64,000 bases of DNA, from the NCBI GenBank assembly GCA_013399875.1, contig VXAZ01006807.1, positions 1,488,001-1,552,000 of the forward strand, written 5' to 3'. This stretch comes from Gymnorhina tibicen. Its lineage: Eukaryota; Chordata; Aves; Passeriformes; Artamidae. Each line of letters starts with the position of its first letter. Position 1 is the first letter of the stretch. The notes under the pieces were generated by a model. The model ran no database searches, was not told the DNA's origin, and was given only the letters and a program-made list of their open reading frames with translations. This document shows, in pieces, positions 47,886 to 61,057 of this stretch. The translations under genes and the position numbers were made by a program.

Positions 47886-50800
47886 TTTGGTGTCTCTACT
47901 CTTAGAGATTCCCCGACATTCAGATGTTCCATTTTGGGAGAGGTGTTACCACAGCTAAATGCTCTTCTGTAGCTATTTTAAATACACAAAAAAATTAAGA
48001 ACCTTTGCATGTTAAGTTCTTCTGACCTGAGCATTCTTGTCATAGGTGTGTATTTAAAGCCTGCAGATTGACCTTTGCCACCTGTCACGACAAATATATG
48101 GCAGACTTGCAGTTAGATATAATTTTGTAGTGCCCATAGTCACAACAAAGCAAGCTGATACTCATGACAATGGCTAGCTTCCCTTGAATGCTTATAAAAA
48201 GCAGAGCTGCTCCAGCTGATATCTGAAAGCTCACTAATGTGCAGTTAATTACATGCTTTTCAGAAATATCAGTCAGCCTTTTAGTCTTTGCAAAAGCTCT
48301 ATCAGTGGCAATATGCATAAACGCCAAATGAGACAGAGGATGACCAAAGCCCTTTAGAGACATCTTAAAGGAAGTAAAAGGACATAACTTGATAGCCACT
48401 GATGACATGTTTGCAGCACAGTTAGCCAAGATGTTCTTCTTTGACCTTTGCATTTATTTTTTATATTAACCCTGCATTTTTTATACCAAACCTATCACTT
48501 AACCTATACTTATTCTTGTCATTCTAATGTACATAATTAGAGGATGCAAAGCTAGTTTATTTTCTTGCTTTTAATTATCTGTACTGGCCTCAGAAACAGC
48601 CACTCACCTGCTTTAGACCACTGTTGTTCAGTGTTTAGTAAATGGCAAAGGAGGTTCATGAAAGGTGCTGTGATTGATTGCAGGAAATGGCCTTCTACAA
48701 AAGCAGTATTTTTCTGAGGACATTTTGAGATTTGGTATAGATGGGGAGACGGTTATTTGATCTCTATAGGGCAAATCATAAACTTATGTTTTGTGAAGAG
48801 AAACAGAATGCTGGTACACTATTTTTGCACAATTAAAATTAATATCCTTATCTGTTTAATAGAAATTGTATTCCATGAAACTTGCAGGCTCATTGTTCAA
48901 ATGCAATTTTAAGAATGTGGAATAGCTGTAGATAAAGATTAAAAGTATATGATCTTAAATTTTGTTGAAAGATGTGGATTATATACTGCAGTATGAATAT
49001 AGAATAAATTTAGCATGGGAATTATACAAAAGTCTGAAAAAAATTGAGAACTTGTTCCACCGATCATATTCACTTTACTGAAATTTAAAATTCCAATTTT
49101 TCCCACAACAACTGCTACTTTCTCCCTGAATTCCCCACAAGGAACACTAGGCACAGTGGCTGCTTCACCAGGATTTTGAGGTGATGTCACACAGGCAGAA
49201 TCTGTCACTCTTTTGTGCCAGACCCTCTCATTAATATCATGGAAAATACTGTACTATGGATGTTGCCCTGCCATGGTATTCAGTGAAGGAAAAATACCAT
49301 CTCTTATTGCTAAATATGAACAACAGGGCAAGATGTAGGACAGGGGAGAACCCAATCCACCTTTGTTAGACCAGGCATTCCAAACTCCTCTTGATATGCT
49401 CATTACAGCAGTCTTTACAACTACTGTTTGCTTTTCTTATTGCTAAGAGAGGAGGATTTGCTCCCTGGTGATTGAATATATCTGTCTCCAAGGTACCCAG
49501 TGCTCCTTCTAGACAACATTCAAACTTGGTGCTATAAGCAAAATTCCAGTCTCAATTCCAGTCATTCAGCAGCAGTTCATAAGTAAGCTCAAGAAACGTG
49601 TGAGATACATACAAAAATGATGGGGACAACACAAACTGACAGATACTGGAAAAATATAAACCACTATTTTTTAAAGGTTCTCTATATATCAGCTGAGTAC
49701 TGGTAATAAGTTTGTGGAAATCTTAGTGAGAAAACCTAAGAGAGGAAATAAAGGTCAAAAATGACATCTAGCCTGTGATCCTAAGAAACAGGGAAGATGG
49801 TGAGCTCCATATATCCATTAGAAATGTTAGAATAATTGCTATTTAAAAGCCATGTAAAAAGTGACTCATAATGCCATTTCCATTCTCTTTTTTCATAAGC
49901 CAGCTGTACCTTTCACCTTACAATAAATATATTCACAGAAATAAATGGGTAAAAAGACATTTTTCTCTTCTGTAGAAAAATGCAGATGACAGCTTACCTT
50001 TTACCATTGTAATCTCTCTCCTAATTTTTTCACTAATAATGTCATGGAGAAATACAGAACAAAGAGAAACAGACCAGTTTTATTTTCATGTGTGCCACTT
50101 CAACTCAAACTGCAAGCCTAACAGTAAAATAAATGAGGGGAAGCTGATGATATTCAGTTTTCCACAGCTGTAACAAGTCCTGAAGTCTTATTGCAGCTGA
50201 TACGCTTCTTTAGTCAAAGTAGTACCTAGTTCTCTCAGACTGCTGTAAAACTGGCCTATCTGCAGACTTCTAGAGAACTGCCAACTCGCACTGATTTAAC
50301 TGAGCTCAGAATTAGAAACAAAGAAGAGCAGAGTTGTCCTTTCCCATCTCCCATGTTGTGCTGTCATGTCCATTTCGCCTTCCTCCCCTCCTGCACCCCC
50401 TACAGTGATAATTTTATTTAAGTTAAAGAAAAAATTCATGAAAATTAAAAATCTCTGATTCTCACTTTCCTTATAACGAAATTGAGAAGTTAAAATCAAA
50501 TCCCCAAAAGCAAATATCTGAATCCATATCACCGAAAGGATTGTGTTTCTCCTTGCCTAGCTTGTGATAATTTTTGGGCATTGATACTCTTCAAAGTTAG
50601 GCAATACATGATGCAAAGTCTTGTTCAAACTCCGCTTTGTAGCCAGTTTTTATGTCTCAATAGCAAAGTGTGTGCTGAGAGAAGAGAGATATATGACTTA
50701 TCTTTTATTCCCTACATCTTAAAGCTTTTGGGAAGTGATTTTCACTTAGTAAGTTACGAAGACATGTTCAGATCTTGTGATCAGTGACTCGGTTTTATCA

Positions 50801-53064
50801 CTTAAATAAGGTCTGAATTTAGACTGTTAAAGAAAGCACATTTTTATACTTAGAGACTCCAGTGATAGAACTACTGGTCTCTTTTCTGTCATAAAAGCCT
50901 CTCTGGCAATTCACAGAGAAAACTTCATTAGCCTGAATTGTCAGAGAATGCTTATACCCTTGTTACAGATATCACTTCTTATTTTAGTTGATGCTGAGAG
51001 ACTGTGATCCTTTTCTTTTTCTCCTGGGAAATCTTCCATGTAAAGTAAAACTTTAAATTCAAAGCCACCAAAATTTTAAAGTTGAGAGTGGCAAAACAGC
51101 AGTGCTTTCATCTGTAGAATAAGAAGTTGATGGTCAGACGTAACCAAGAAACAAAAAACACAGCCTACAAACCAGAATCAGAGTGATGAGCCAGCTACCT
51201 GAAATACATCTGTCACTGGACTCCTACAGAGGTGCCAAGGTACAGCTTCACTCCAGCCTCCTTCCACACCACAAAACAGCATAGAAGGGGCTAGAAAAGC
51301 TGGGATTCATTAGTTAGAAATACTCAGAGTGAAAAGGTTGCATGAGCTCCTTATACTTACCTGTAATTTTCCTTCAGTTGTAACTGCAGTCAGGATGAAA
51401 CTTTAAGGGCACCCAGCTTAATACCAAAATGTGGCTGGAACTACCTTCTGTAAGCTACAGTTGCAGACCTTTTATCAGAACAGCTCAACAAATCAAGAGC
51501 ACCTGGTTAGATAGAGTCCTGCCCAGAAATGGGCTAAAGAAAATGGAAAATAAAGATAAAAAAGTATTTTGATGTTATGCCATTGAACCCTTTTTTTCAC
51601 TCTCAAATAGAGGCCTGATACAAAGACAATGAAAATAAATAACCATAAATTAAATGCTCATTTCCAAGACATGGAAACTGATGCAGTATAAAAATCAAGT
51701 CACCGACTGAAATAATTTGGAGATACTTACAGGTCATCTAGTGAAACATTTTTACTTTTTTTCATCTACTTTATGGTGACTTGTACATCAGCATTTTTGT
51801 ATCAAATGACATGTGCCAGAATTTGATTCTTGTCTCTTCCTTTTCATAAGTTCCAAAAGAATCAAAATAATTTCCTGCTCTTCTCTATTGTTCCATATAT
51901 GAATGACAGTTGCCAAGAATGAGATTACAGGTGTTTTGAACATCTTGAGTGTCATAATCCAGAAAGCCATATCATCACCTAACACACCAACCACACCCTG
52001 TTCATCATTCTCTAGTCATTAGAAACAAGGTCCTGCTTAGCTGACATATTTCTGCACTACCTTCCCACTGCTTACTGAATTTCTGAATGGTTCAGGAGAA
52101 GGGGGAGGAGATAACGTTTTTCAGACTGCAGGTATATTCAGGGTCTTGGAAAATTCTTGGCTTCAAGGGCTGTAAGTGAAAATTTTTATGCAAACAGCTT
52201 CCTTTCATGTGAGCATCAGAGCTGAGCTCTGTCTTGAGAGCTGGCTGACCACAGCTGCCAGGAGTGAGAAGGCTGCTGAAAGTGTCTACAGAAGCAGTGA
52301 GAGGATAAACAATCTGGAAACAAATGGAACTTCCTCTATGGTTGAAAAAGAACAGCCTGAGAGGAAGCGGATGAGGGAGCATTGGACTTAGAAATGAGGC
52401 AGTGGTGGTGGAAGCTCTGGGTGGAAGCATTTTCTCTGTGCTGGGATGCACTAAGTCTCTGGCCAATATTTCTGTTTTCTGGTGAAGTCCAGCTCTGCAT
52501 GACTCCTTTGAAAGTCAAAGCCCTGTTCTTAGAACTAAAGTGTCAACAATATCAGGAAATGCACAGAAGTTCCACACCCCCATTAATTCTTTCATCCGTG
52601 TCATGTTATTCAATTCCTAGTCACACTTCTGAGCTCCTGTCTTGGTCGGGGTGGTGGAAATACATCAGGCAGTGCAGAAGACTTCTCCCTTATATTACTT
52701 CTTGCAGCACAACACAGCTGCAGTAGGTATAGCACAGTAGGCAAACTGCAAATACGATTCCCACTGCTACACTGAACTTGGAATGTGTGAAAATCCTTTG
52801 GGATAGCTATTAGTGGAAGTAGATACAGTAGGTTTTTTCCTCAAGGAGAGGAGTCACTGCAGTATATGTCAGATGATTCCCAACAAAGCTAGAGGAAATG
52901 ACACAGGCAGAGATAATTTAGAGGAAAAAAATTTGGTATTTGCAGCAAATCCAAAAAGTTTATGATTTTAATGACAGAAGTGAGTACAGTTCAGATTTAG
53001 ACTTTTTTAATCTAATGCTTGCATTTTGTTACCTTTCTTTTTTGATGTTAAAGATTGCTCTGTT
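47886..53064. other. Unique AT-rich DNA without a recognised gene
   Basis: Frames reach 124 codons (minus 52092-52466), and several overlapping frames occur at 52090-52730. The plus frame at 52176-52391 has a hydrophilic, almost protein-like C-terminal half (ending PERKRMREHWT), but I recognise no family and see no supporting splice or poly(A) context. No repeats beyond simple T-runs were seen. Confidence 0.5.
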
Positions 53065-53125
53065 TAGAGGAGGAGATTGGACTAGACAGGTTGATGTTCC
53101 TTCCCATCAGGATTATTCAATGATA
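53065..53125 (+). mobile_element. CR1 3' end remnant
   Basis: GGAGATTGGACTAGACAGG, then GTTCCTTCCCATC and ATTATTCAATGAT keep the order and spacing of the CR1 3' terminus (a GGATTGGACTAGATGACC ... TCCCTTCCAACC ... ATTCTATGAT pattern). It is short and worn, so only moderately secure. Confidence 0.55.
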
Positions 53126-56100
53126 AATAAGTGTTGACAACTATTTTCTTCCTGAATATGTTGTATTGAGGATGTTGAAAGATCAGCTGACTACCTCCCA
53201 TACAGAGCAAGTGTTTATCCATTCTGACCGATCCCACTGCCCCTGCCCCAGTCATCACCACATTAGTCCAGCAAATGACTTCTGTTCCCAGTTCTACTGA
53301 GCTTTCCTCTTCCTTATGTGGGACAGAGTTCTGACCCGTTTCAGACCAACTCCCTCAACCAGTTACACCCTTTTCAATAATATTTTATTTTATCACTAGC
53401 ATTTTTTTCTGCTCAGGGGAAAGTGAAATTGTGAATACAGAACCAGGAATAATTTCTGAGCCTGATGAGCAGAGAGACAGCATCACTGAAAACCACCAGA
53501 CTGTGGGAACAGGGCTAGTGCCATGCTTAGCCAGACGTGGTCTGAAATGTTTATACTGAGGTGGAAAAAGGAAAAAGAAACACTGCAAACTCATCCTATC
53601 AGTCCCTGAAGTTCTCCTGCAGCATACTGAGCGTTCAGAGTTTCCACACTGCCTTACAAATTTTCTTCAGCTTTTTTCCAAGGCTGCAAAGTCTGTTTCA
53701 CTTGGCTACATAAAAAGGCCATCTGATCTTGACAGTCACTACACCAGAAGGGTTTGTAAGTGATTTGTGCAGCCCGCAAAGTCGTTATGGATGCACAAGG
53801 AGGACTGAACCACACAGTGAGCCCAAGCCCCACTTACAGCCCAAAGGCTTATCCTAACAGCCATAGAGCCACAGTGCAGAAAACCCGAGTGATTTTGCTG
53901 AAATGAAATAAGGCCCTAGAGCTTGCTAACCCAACTTCAGCCTAAAGCTTAATTCCTTTTTCCAGCTCTGTCACACCAGTAACAACCATTCCCTCTGCCC
54001 TCCTCAGCTACAGCAGCAAATGAAAGAGCTGTAAATCAACTTCCCTTCGGATACATTTCTGTTGAAGGGAATTTCCCTCCATTATTATAGCACTCCAAGA
54101 AAAGACTGTGCAGTGTGAACTTCTTAATAAAAGCGTTTTTTACAAATTACTTAAGACGCCTGTTAAAGCAGATGTTAAATTTCAAACATTTTTGAGCACT
54201 GTTTCATTCCTGTTACACTTGTACTCCACTGCACCATTAAGTTACAAAGAGTGAGGAAAGGGAGGCCACACCACAGGGACTGTGCAGCCCATGGATTGCT
54301 CCTGGAAATATTCCTCCTTGCACAAAGCTCAGCAACCACCTCAGCACTGACCCTGAGGAATAGGCTGTCTTTCTAATAAAGCTCCAAAGCGTTATTTGAA
54401 CGGAATTAAATTCAATTATTTTATAATTAACTTCCACTCAAGTTAGGAATTCATTAGCTTTAGGAAAAAACAAGGACAGTTATGCAACCCATCTAGCACA
54501 GTTGTTCCACACAGCATCCTATTTAGCACAAAGCACAGGTTAGTTTTCTAGAAATTTCATAGCATGACTTGTAATACTTCCTGTGGTATATGCTCATGGT
54601 AATAAGATACTGGAGTGTACAACTACCAGGTCTTTCTAAAGAGGTATTATTTTTATTGCAGTTTGTATGGTAAAATGAATGAAATTATATCAGCTTCCAT
54701 AAGCTTATCTAAAAGCACTATTAAAGGAGATTAGTATATTGCAAATGGAGTAAGACAGGAAAGATGAACTGTGAATTTGCCTCCTGTATCAGGCTGAAGG
54801 ACATCTCTGAATAACATTATAACCTATTGCTCTAGGAGTTGTGACTGTGGCCTTTGACTCAACAACCGAAACAGCAGACCTAATTTTGTCAAATGCTTAG
54901 AAATGCACTGTTAAAGCTATCTGATGTTATCCTTCTTTTTTTTTCTTTTTTTTTTCTTTGTTAAACGGAGGGATAATATTTGCTGAAAAACTCTTTGCTT
55001 TTAAAAAAAAATATTAAGAGAGTTACCCTTTATTTAAAACAAGTAAAAACTTGGTTTTCATATTTTATACAGAAAGGTTATTTCCATATTTGATTTATTT
55101 GTTCTCATGGTGAGAAGAAGACCACTTAGATAGCAATTTTAATGTAATAATAGTAATTTCTATGAAAGTGTGAAATATGGAAATAAATTTTTAAAAAATC
55201 AAAACTAACACCTGTAACTTTATATGTTTCTATCTGTTAAAGTCTCTCCAAAGACATTTGTACTCTGAAAAGAATACTGAGTTCTTATTGTGGTTTAAGC
55301 CTTACATGATGTTAATCTACTTTACCTATGACTGTGTCCATTCATAAATGCCCTGCTTTGCACATATATAAGGATTTTATTCTCTTTGGGTCAATGGAGA
55401 TTATGTGTCCTTTTGTCAAGGAGAAGTTTAAAAATCTGTGAAAAAGTTCCCCTTCAAGAGTTTTTGAAGTATTAGAATGTTATTTTCTGGGTTTTTGGTC
55501 ATATTAACTGCCTCCACAGATTTCAGAAATATTGCAGATAGTTCAGCTTCTGATAGTTCAGCTGTGGTTTTGGATATTTTTTTGTGGATCTGAATTTCTA
55601 ATAGGTAAGTACTACCTGGGAAATGAGGTTTTGTGATCTCTCCATGGTAACTCAAATTATGCTTTCCTCTCCTACATTCCTGCAAATTTCTATCTGAATG
55701 CCATGTGTGAGGGAATTTGGCATAATAGAAATTGCCTAAAATAAAGGGGAGCATTTAGGGAATCTGCAGAATGCATGTCACTGATTAAAAGGGTTCTCTA
55801 TGATCTGTCTGTAGCTGAGGTTCACAGCCTGCCTCACATGTCATTGCTGGAAACCAGCTTACCCATTCTTGACTCATACACATGCCAGAAAATACCAGTA
55901 CCAGCTGCTTTCTCTAGATCCTGCCTTTTTGATGGGAGCAAACTCCACTGACAGATCTACTTGATAGAACTAGAAATGTGCCCAGCAGCTGCATCCACCT
56001 ACCATCCCGTCTGCTGTCAGCAACAAGGGGACTGGTTCCCTCTTTCTGTGAGTGTTGTGGGAAAGGGACCACATTTCCCAAATGAGACTGTTTGTCTCCA

Positions 56101-59100
56101 AAAACCACACAGCAAAAAGACAGACACATGAAGCAATCAAAGAAGAAGATTCTGAAAAGCAGGTGTTTTAATGCTTTGTGTGGAATAGGTAAAAATGGAA
56201 TAAATCAAGGGGCCGAATGGCATCCCTACTCCAGTGTTGTAACTTTGCAGGAATTTTCAGATGACAACGTGTTCTGTAATTTGACAATTAAAATGCTTAT
56301 TATTACCTAGAAAAGTCCAACAACAATAATATTCTGGGCAGTGTTAATAAATGTTATTTTAATTAAAAGAGATTTCCACTCTTTTCTGTGTGCTAATTAA
56401 ATTGAAAGAGAACTCTGACAATTCCAATTAGCATTTACCACAAAATATATATATGCAAATATAACAGAAGGTAAATACTGATTTGAAAAAACAAAATCAT
56501 ACCACAGCAGCACAATTAGACAGAACACTGTTGCCAAACTTCTCTTACCTAAAAGAAGTCATCAGATATATAACAGATACTGAAAGTATATGTGAAACAT
56601 TTAGATATAAAAACAAGCCATCCAAAGATAATACAAACAAAAAATTTGAAACACATTCACAATTATAATGTGGTGCAGGACGTTTCAAAAATGTGGATTT
56701 CTGATTGTTCTGGATCTGAAATTAGTTTTCAATGCAACTGATACTTAGATTAATTGAATTAATAGAACCATACCTAATATTTGGGAAGAGAATAGTTAAC
56801 TTTTCATGGAAATGCTCTGGAACTTTAAAATTCTGAAAGCACGTGGGGGCACTTCAGGCCCTAAAACAATAAGAGAAACCTGTCAATCCTACAGAAGCAT
56901 GTTGAGGAGGATGGACAGCAAGCTGCCTGGCTTATTCTGGACACCAATTTCTGGCCTTGTCTGGCAAGGCCAGCAGTGACAGTACAGCTTGATCACCCCT
57001 GGTGGATTTAACTGGAATAGTTTAAGAAGTTAACTAGATGCTGTTAATGGTCTGCAGAGAACATCATGCTCCCAATCTGAAAACTCAAGGCATTTCACCT
57101 TCAACTACCCAGAGAGGAAATTTGGGATAACTTCATTGCCCTGAACTGGACTGGGAAGCACTCATGTATTCTGACCTGGTGATACCCAAAAGAATGTATA
57201 ATCACTGGGACATAATAGTAGGACAGTACAGAAATTCCATCCTAAGTTGTCAGCAGAAATTCCTTTACCATACAGATATTTTTGCTGACAAGCTGTAGGG
57301 CTTAAGAGGAGTTCCTCAAGCTCTCCCCTGGGTGTTGCCTGGAGTAACATTCATGTTTTCTTTCTGGGCTCTTCCAATACACTGCAATGCTCACCTCACC
57401 TATCATGCTGTGGCCACTGTTAGGGATATGATTTAGATGAGCCTACATCTTATCCCAATTAATAAAGCATGGAAATGTAGGATAAGGAAATGACAGCCAA
57501 ATTTAGATTTATACCACCTAACCTTTGTTTGTCCTTTAAAAGGACTCTGCAGAATCACTGGAATAAATTATGTTTATTGTGGTCTGTGTTGCATGATATT
57601 ATTATTTTTTCACTGGTAAATAAATTAAACACTGCTACTGAACAGACAGACATACTTTGTGTTAAGTGGAACACTAAGATAGGTAGAAGAAATTTTGAGA
57701 AAGTGACACTAATTACTTCTATCATATGTGTTTAATATATTGAATTATTTTTCCATTAACCCCACAGGGATCCCCACAGGGATTTTTCCATTAATCCCAC
57801 AATGGCCAGGAAATCTCATTTCTAAAGGACTAGAGCCAGTGCTGCAGAAGGCATCCGAGAGTGTGTCAGATCCTTTCCTAATGGAGATCAAATGCTCCCA
57901 AAATGAAAGGACAGACAAAAAAGAATTAAGGACAGCATGGTGTGAAGGGAGAAGACAATTCCCTGCTTCCCACTTAGGTATTACTAAATAGGGTTTGTGT
58001 TCTACATTTTGTTTATTTTTGATGGTTCCTTGGTGGCTTGACACTAAGTGGAACTACCTAAGCTTGGTAAACAAGTGAAAATTTAAAGTATGAGCTTTTA
58101 TTGCAGTTACTTAAAGAATCTCCTTGGTGCTGCTGAGGATATTCCTCACATAGACCTGTTCTCTGCACTGTGGTCAAACTATGGGTCAGAAAGCCATAAC
58201 CTTCAGGCCTGGGCTTTTTGGTGAGGAGATCATTGCTGATCATTACCCAGATTTTCCACTTGCTTTCTCCTGAGATTCAATTGCATTTTTGTAAAAAATC
58301 TTTGTTAAATATGATGTTATTCTGACTGAGTGGATCTGAAACTTTGGGCTTCAAAACCTCCTGTCTGAGACCAATTTTTAAATTCCTCCTTCCTTAAGTT
58401 GCCCCCTCTTGGTAATAAAGATGTTTCCTCCTTTCAGAGAAAAAGTAGAAGCTACTTAGATTTACCTTTAAAACCCAGTCACTTTACATGTGCACCAAGG
58501 ATGGGTAAGATTCGTACAGACATATTTAGTGGGTGATTTGGATCCGTGGATCCAGCAGCCATCCTCCTTGCTCCCTCCTCTCGCTGAAAAATAGGGGGAA
58601 CCACATGGCATAGGACTGTGCTCTGTTCAAGAAACAGATGCAAATTTGATGGCTGTTACTAACAGACCATTTGGGGTTGGACTACTTGATCCAACACTTG
58701 CATGACCAGGCAGGTTGTCCCACAGCTCTTCCACTATTTTTTTAGGACCCTACCTCTCTCCCTGCTTATAAAGGAGTGTACATTCCAGGAAGACTCAAAG
58801 AGCAGTGGCCTACTGCAGAAAGTGGAAGTTTTCGTACACCCAAAAAAAAGACAGTGATAAGGACATTGGCAAAAATACAGCCACTGTTATTACTAATAAC
58901 TAGTTTTAAATACACAAGTCTGTTTATTATAATGAATCCATTTTTGTTCTTTGCGAGGACCATACGTGGCAGCTGTAGAATGTTCATCAGAAAACTAACT
59001 AACCTGCTTATCCACAAAAACCCCTCACATATTTTTTCATGGCTTTAAGGGAAGGAGAGTAAAACTACATATAAATTATCAACTTTGTTAAAAGAAGTAT

Positions 59101-59764
59101 AATTTTTCATTAATGAGCAGAAAACCTCTTTATTTTATTTTTACTTGTGCAGCCAAAAAGAGCCTATACTCTCTTTAACCCTCTCATACCACAAGCCTGA
59201 GGGATCTCCCAACACAAAAGACACTAATTCCACACCAATGGCAAATGTATCAACTCACTGTATTTAAACTGACTTAAACTGCAGAAAAGAGGATTTAGGT
59301 TAAATATGAGAACAAGCTCTCAAACCTATACATGGGAGAAGCTTGCTCAGGTGGCTGTGACCTTTCTAACATGGGTACTTGCTAAAATAAAGTAGGAAAG
59401 TCTGTCAGAAATTACAGAGCAATAGCTGATCCTCCTTCAGCCAGGAGAATTAATTAATTTTCCCAGCTCCCTTCCAGATCAATTTTCTAAGATTTTTTTT
59501 TTAATAGTGATATTTTCCTAGGTTACTTACAGTATCAATCTTTGCCATGAGGAAAAAAAAGAGAATTATTCCAAAACTTTTAGGATATTGAAGTAGTTCC
59601 TGTAATGGTAAAAAACCCAAACAAACAAGAAACCCCACGCAGTTCTGGAAACTAAAGTAATAACTTAGTCTGGGTTGTGGCTGGATTGTAAACTGCAAGG
59701 AGAAGTCAGAAAAAGGGAGGTAAGTAGTTACTAATTATGTGGGTTATTACCTTCAGCCAACTAT
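53126..59764. other. Unique AT-rich DNA without a recognised gene
   Basis: Frames are at most 108 codons (minus 55428-55754) and unrecognised. T-rich runs occur at about 54936-54960. A duplicated phrase (TTTTTCCATTAA plus CCCACA) occurs at about 57748-57800. A block at about 56330-56455 rich in AATTAAA/TAATTAAAT words is a weak candidate for a conserved non-coding element. No LTR was seen. Confidence 0.5.
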
Positions 59765-59820
59765 TCAATATAGACTTGGTGATCCTTGTGGGTCCCTTCC
59801 AACTCAGGATATTCTATCAT
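59765..59820 (+). mobile_element. CR1 3' end fragment
   Basis: ACTTGGTGATCCTTGTGGGT, then CCCTTCCAACTCAGGATATTCTATCAT is the terminal CR1 sequence in the sense direction, ending just before the octamer tail. It is a very short 5'-truncated copy. The 74- and 98-codon frames that start nearby are fortuitous. Confidence 0.82.
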
Positions 59821-60163
59821 GGAAGCATCTGGAAGAGAGAACATGTGACTGCCTTTGTGAAGGCATTTATCTCTTTAATTCTTTCTTTTGCTTCTACTTT
59901 ACACTGGACTATGAAACAATCTCAAGCAATTCTAAAAGTCTACCCCCTTCCTTATCAGTGTAGACTTGATGAGGAGTTGATTCCTTTTCCTGTTAAGTTA
60001 GAAACAGTTGAAAAATCTAAGAAACAGGGCTGAGAGAAAATTGTAAACACCCTAAAATACATGTGGCAAAAGTCATACTTTTCAAAAACTGGAGGTTACA
60101 TATTAGAGAAAATTTTCGCTAATTTTCAATCTCCCTAATCTGCTGATTTTTGAATTTGGCAAT
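59821..60163. other. Short unique DNA between CR1 remnants
   Basis: Only the tails of the fortuitous frames that begin at about 59737 fall here. Nothing else was recognised. Confidence 0.5.
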
Positions 60164-60238
60164 AATAGATCCCACTCGAGGGCAGGAAGGTAGACAAATG
60201 GTCTTTCTAAGTCCCTTCCAGCAGTACTTTTTTAATAC
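60164..60238 (+). mobile_element. Possible CR1 3' end remnant
   Basis: ATAGATCCCACTCGAGGGCAGG followed by AATGGTCTTTCTAAGTCCCTTCCAGCA resembles the last part of a CR1 3' region. The octamer tail is not recognisable, so this is tentative. Confidence 0.42.
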
Positions 60239-61000
60239 TCTGAATTTACTGACTAACTAGTTACTATTCCCTGTGGAGCAAAGGCCCTCATACACTGAAT
60301 TACACTTTAATCCTGGATGTTAACCAGTTTAAAGTAAATGAGAAGGTGCTTGCTAAAAAGGCTTGGCCACTGCTGCAGGTTTTTCTCTCACTAACAATAA
60401 AAGAAATATATTGCTATACGATCAATGTTGTAAGCTAAAGAAATTAGCTACTAAAACTTAGTAACATAATTAAGCAATAGGCCCTGCTGTTGATGTCTCT
60501 GCTAGGAAATAACAGATAGCAAGGAGAGTTATACATGCTGAAATATATTTATGGCGCATAAAGTTGCAATGTCCTATTACTGTTTGGTAAAATCTTCAGG
60601 GAAGTGGATCTATTTTTCTGTAAGTGCAAGGATTTTTTTTTTCCTCATTAATTTAAGGTTTTCATGTTAAAAAAAATTCTCTGATGTTTCTGTTGTTTAA
60701 AGCTTTATGATATTTAAAATCTGGATGCCCTCAGAAGATGAAATCAGAGCAGGATGATACACTCTTTCCAAGTTACTCATGACAATGGATAGGACAGCTA
60801 TCACAGAATGACTGAAACTGTCAGATGAGGACTCAGTAATGCTTTTCATCAGGCAAACTGATGGGACCCCATCCATTTTATACAATTTCAGTGATTTAGC
60901 AACAGCAACCATATTTTTAAAGCAAAGTTTGACATAATGCTTTTGGCTCAGGGACGGAGAAAATAAAGATTCACAGATAACTTTTATTTATTTATTATTA
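60239..61000. other. Unique AT-rich DNA without a recognised gene
   Basis: One 71-codon minus frame (60697-60912) is not recognised. A T-rich run lies near 60632-60643. The end at about 60980-61000 is a short TTTATT-rich tract leading into the CR1 end. Confidence 0.5.
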
Positions 61001-61057
61001 CTAGATGATCTCTAAGGTCCCTTCCAACCCAAGCCATTCTATGATTCTACGATTCCA
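61001..61057 (+). mobile_element. CR1 3' end with octamer tail
   Basis: CTAGATGATCTCTAAGGTCC, then CTTCCAACCCAAGCC and ATTCTATG-ATTCTACG-ATTCC are the exact order of the CR1 terminus with two to three tail octamers. The copy is cut to under 60 bp. Confidence 0.9.

Noticed and set aside
52176..52391. 71-codon plus frame with a hydrophilic Glu/Lys/Arg-rich C-terminal half
   Set aside because: The composition is suggestive, but there is no recognised domain, no exon-like borders that I trust, and overlapping frames exist on the other strand.
58665..58705. GGGGTTGGACTACTTGATCC resembling a CR1 3' end
   Set aside because: The block that should follow (CCCTTCCAACC and octamer tail) is missing, so chance is as likely.
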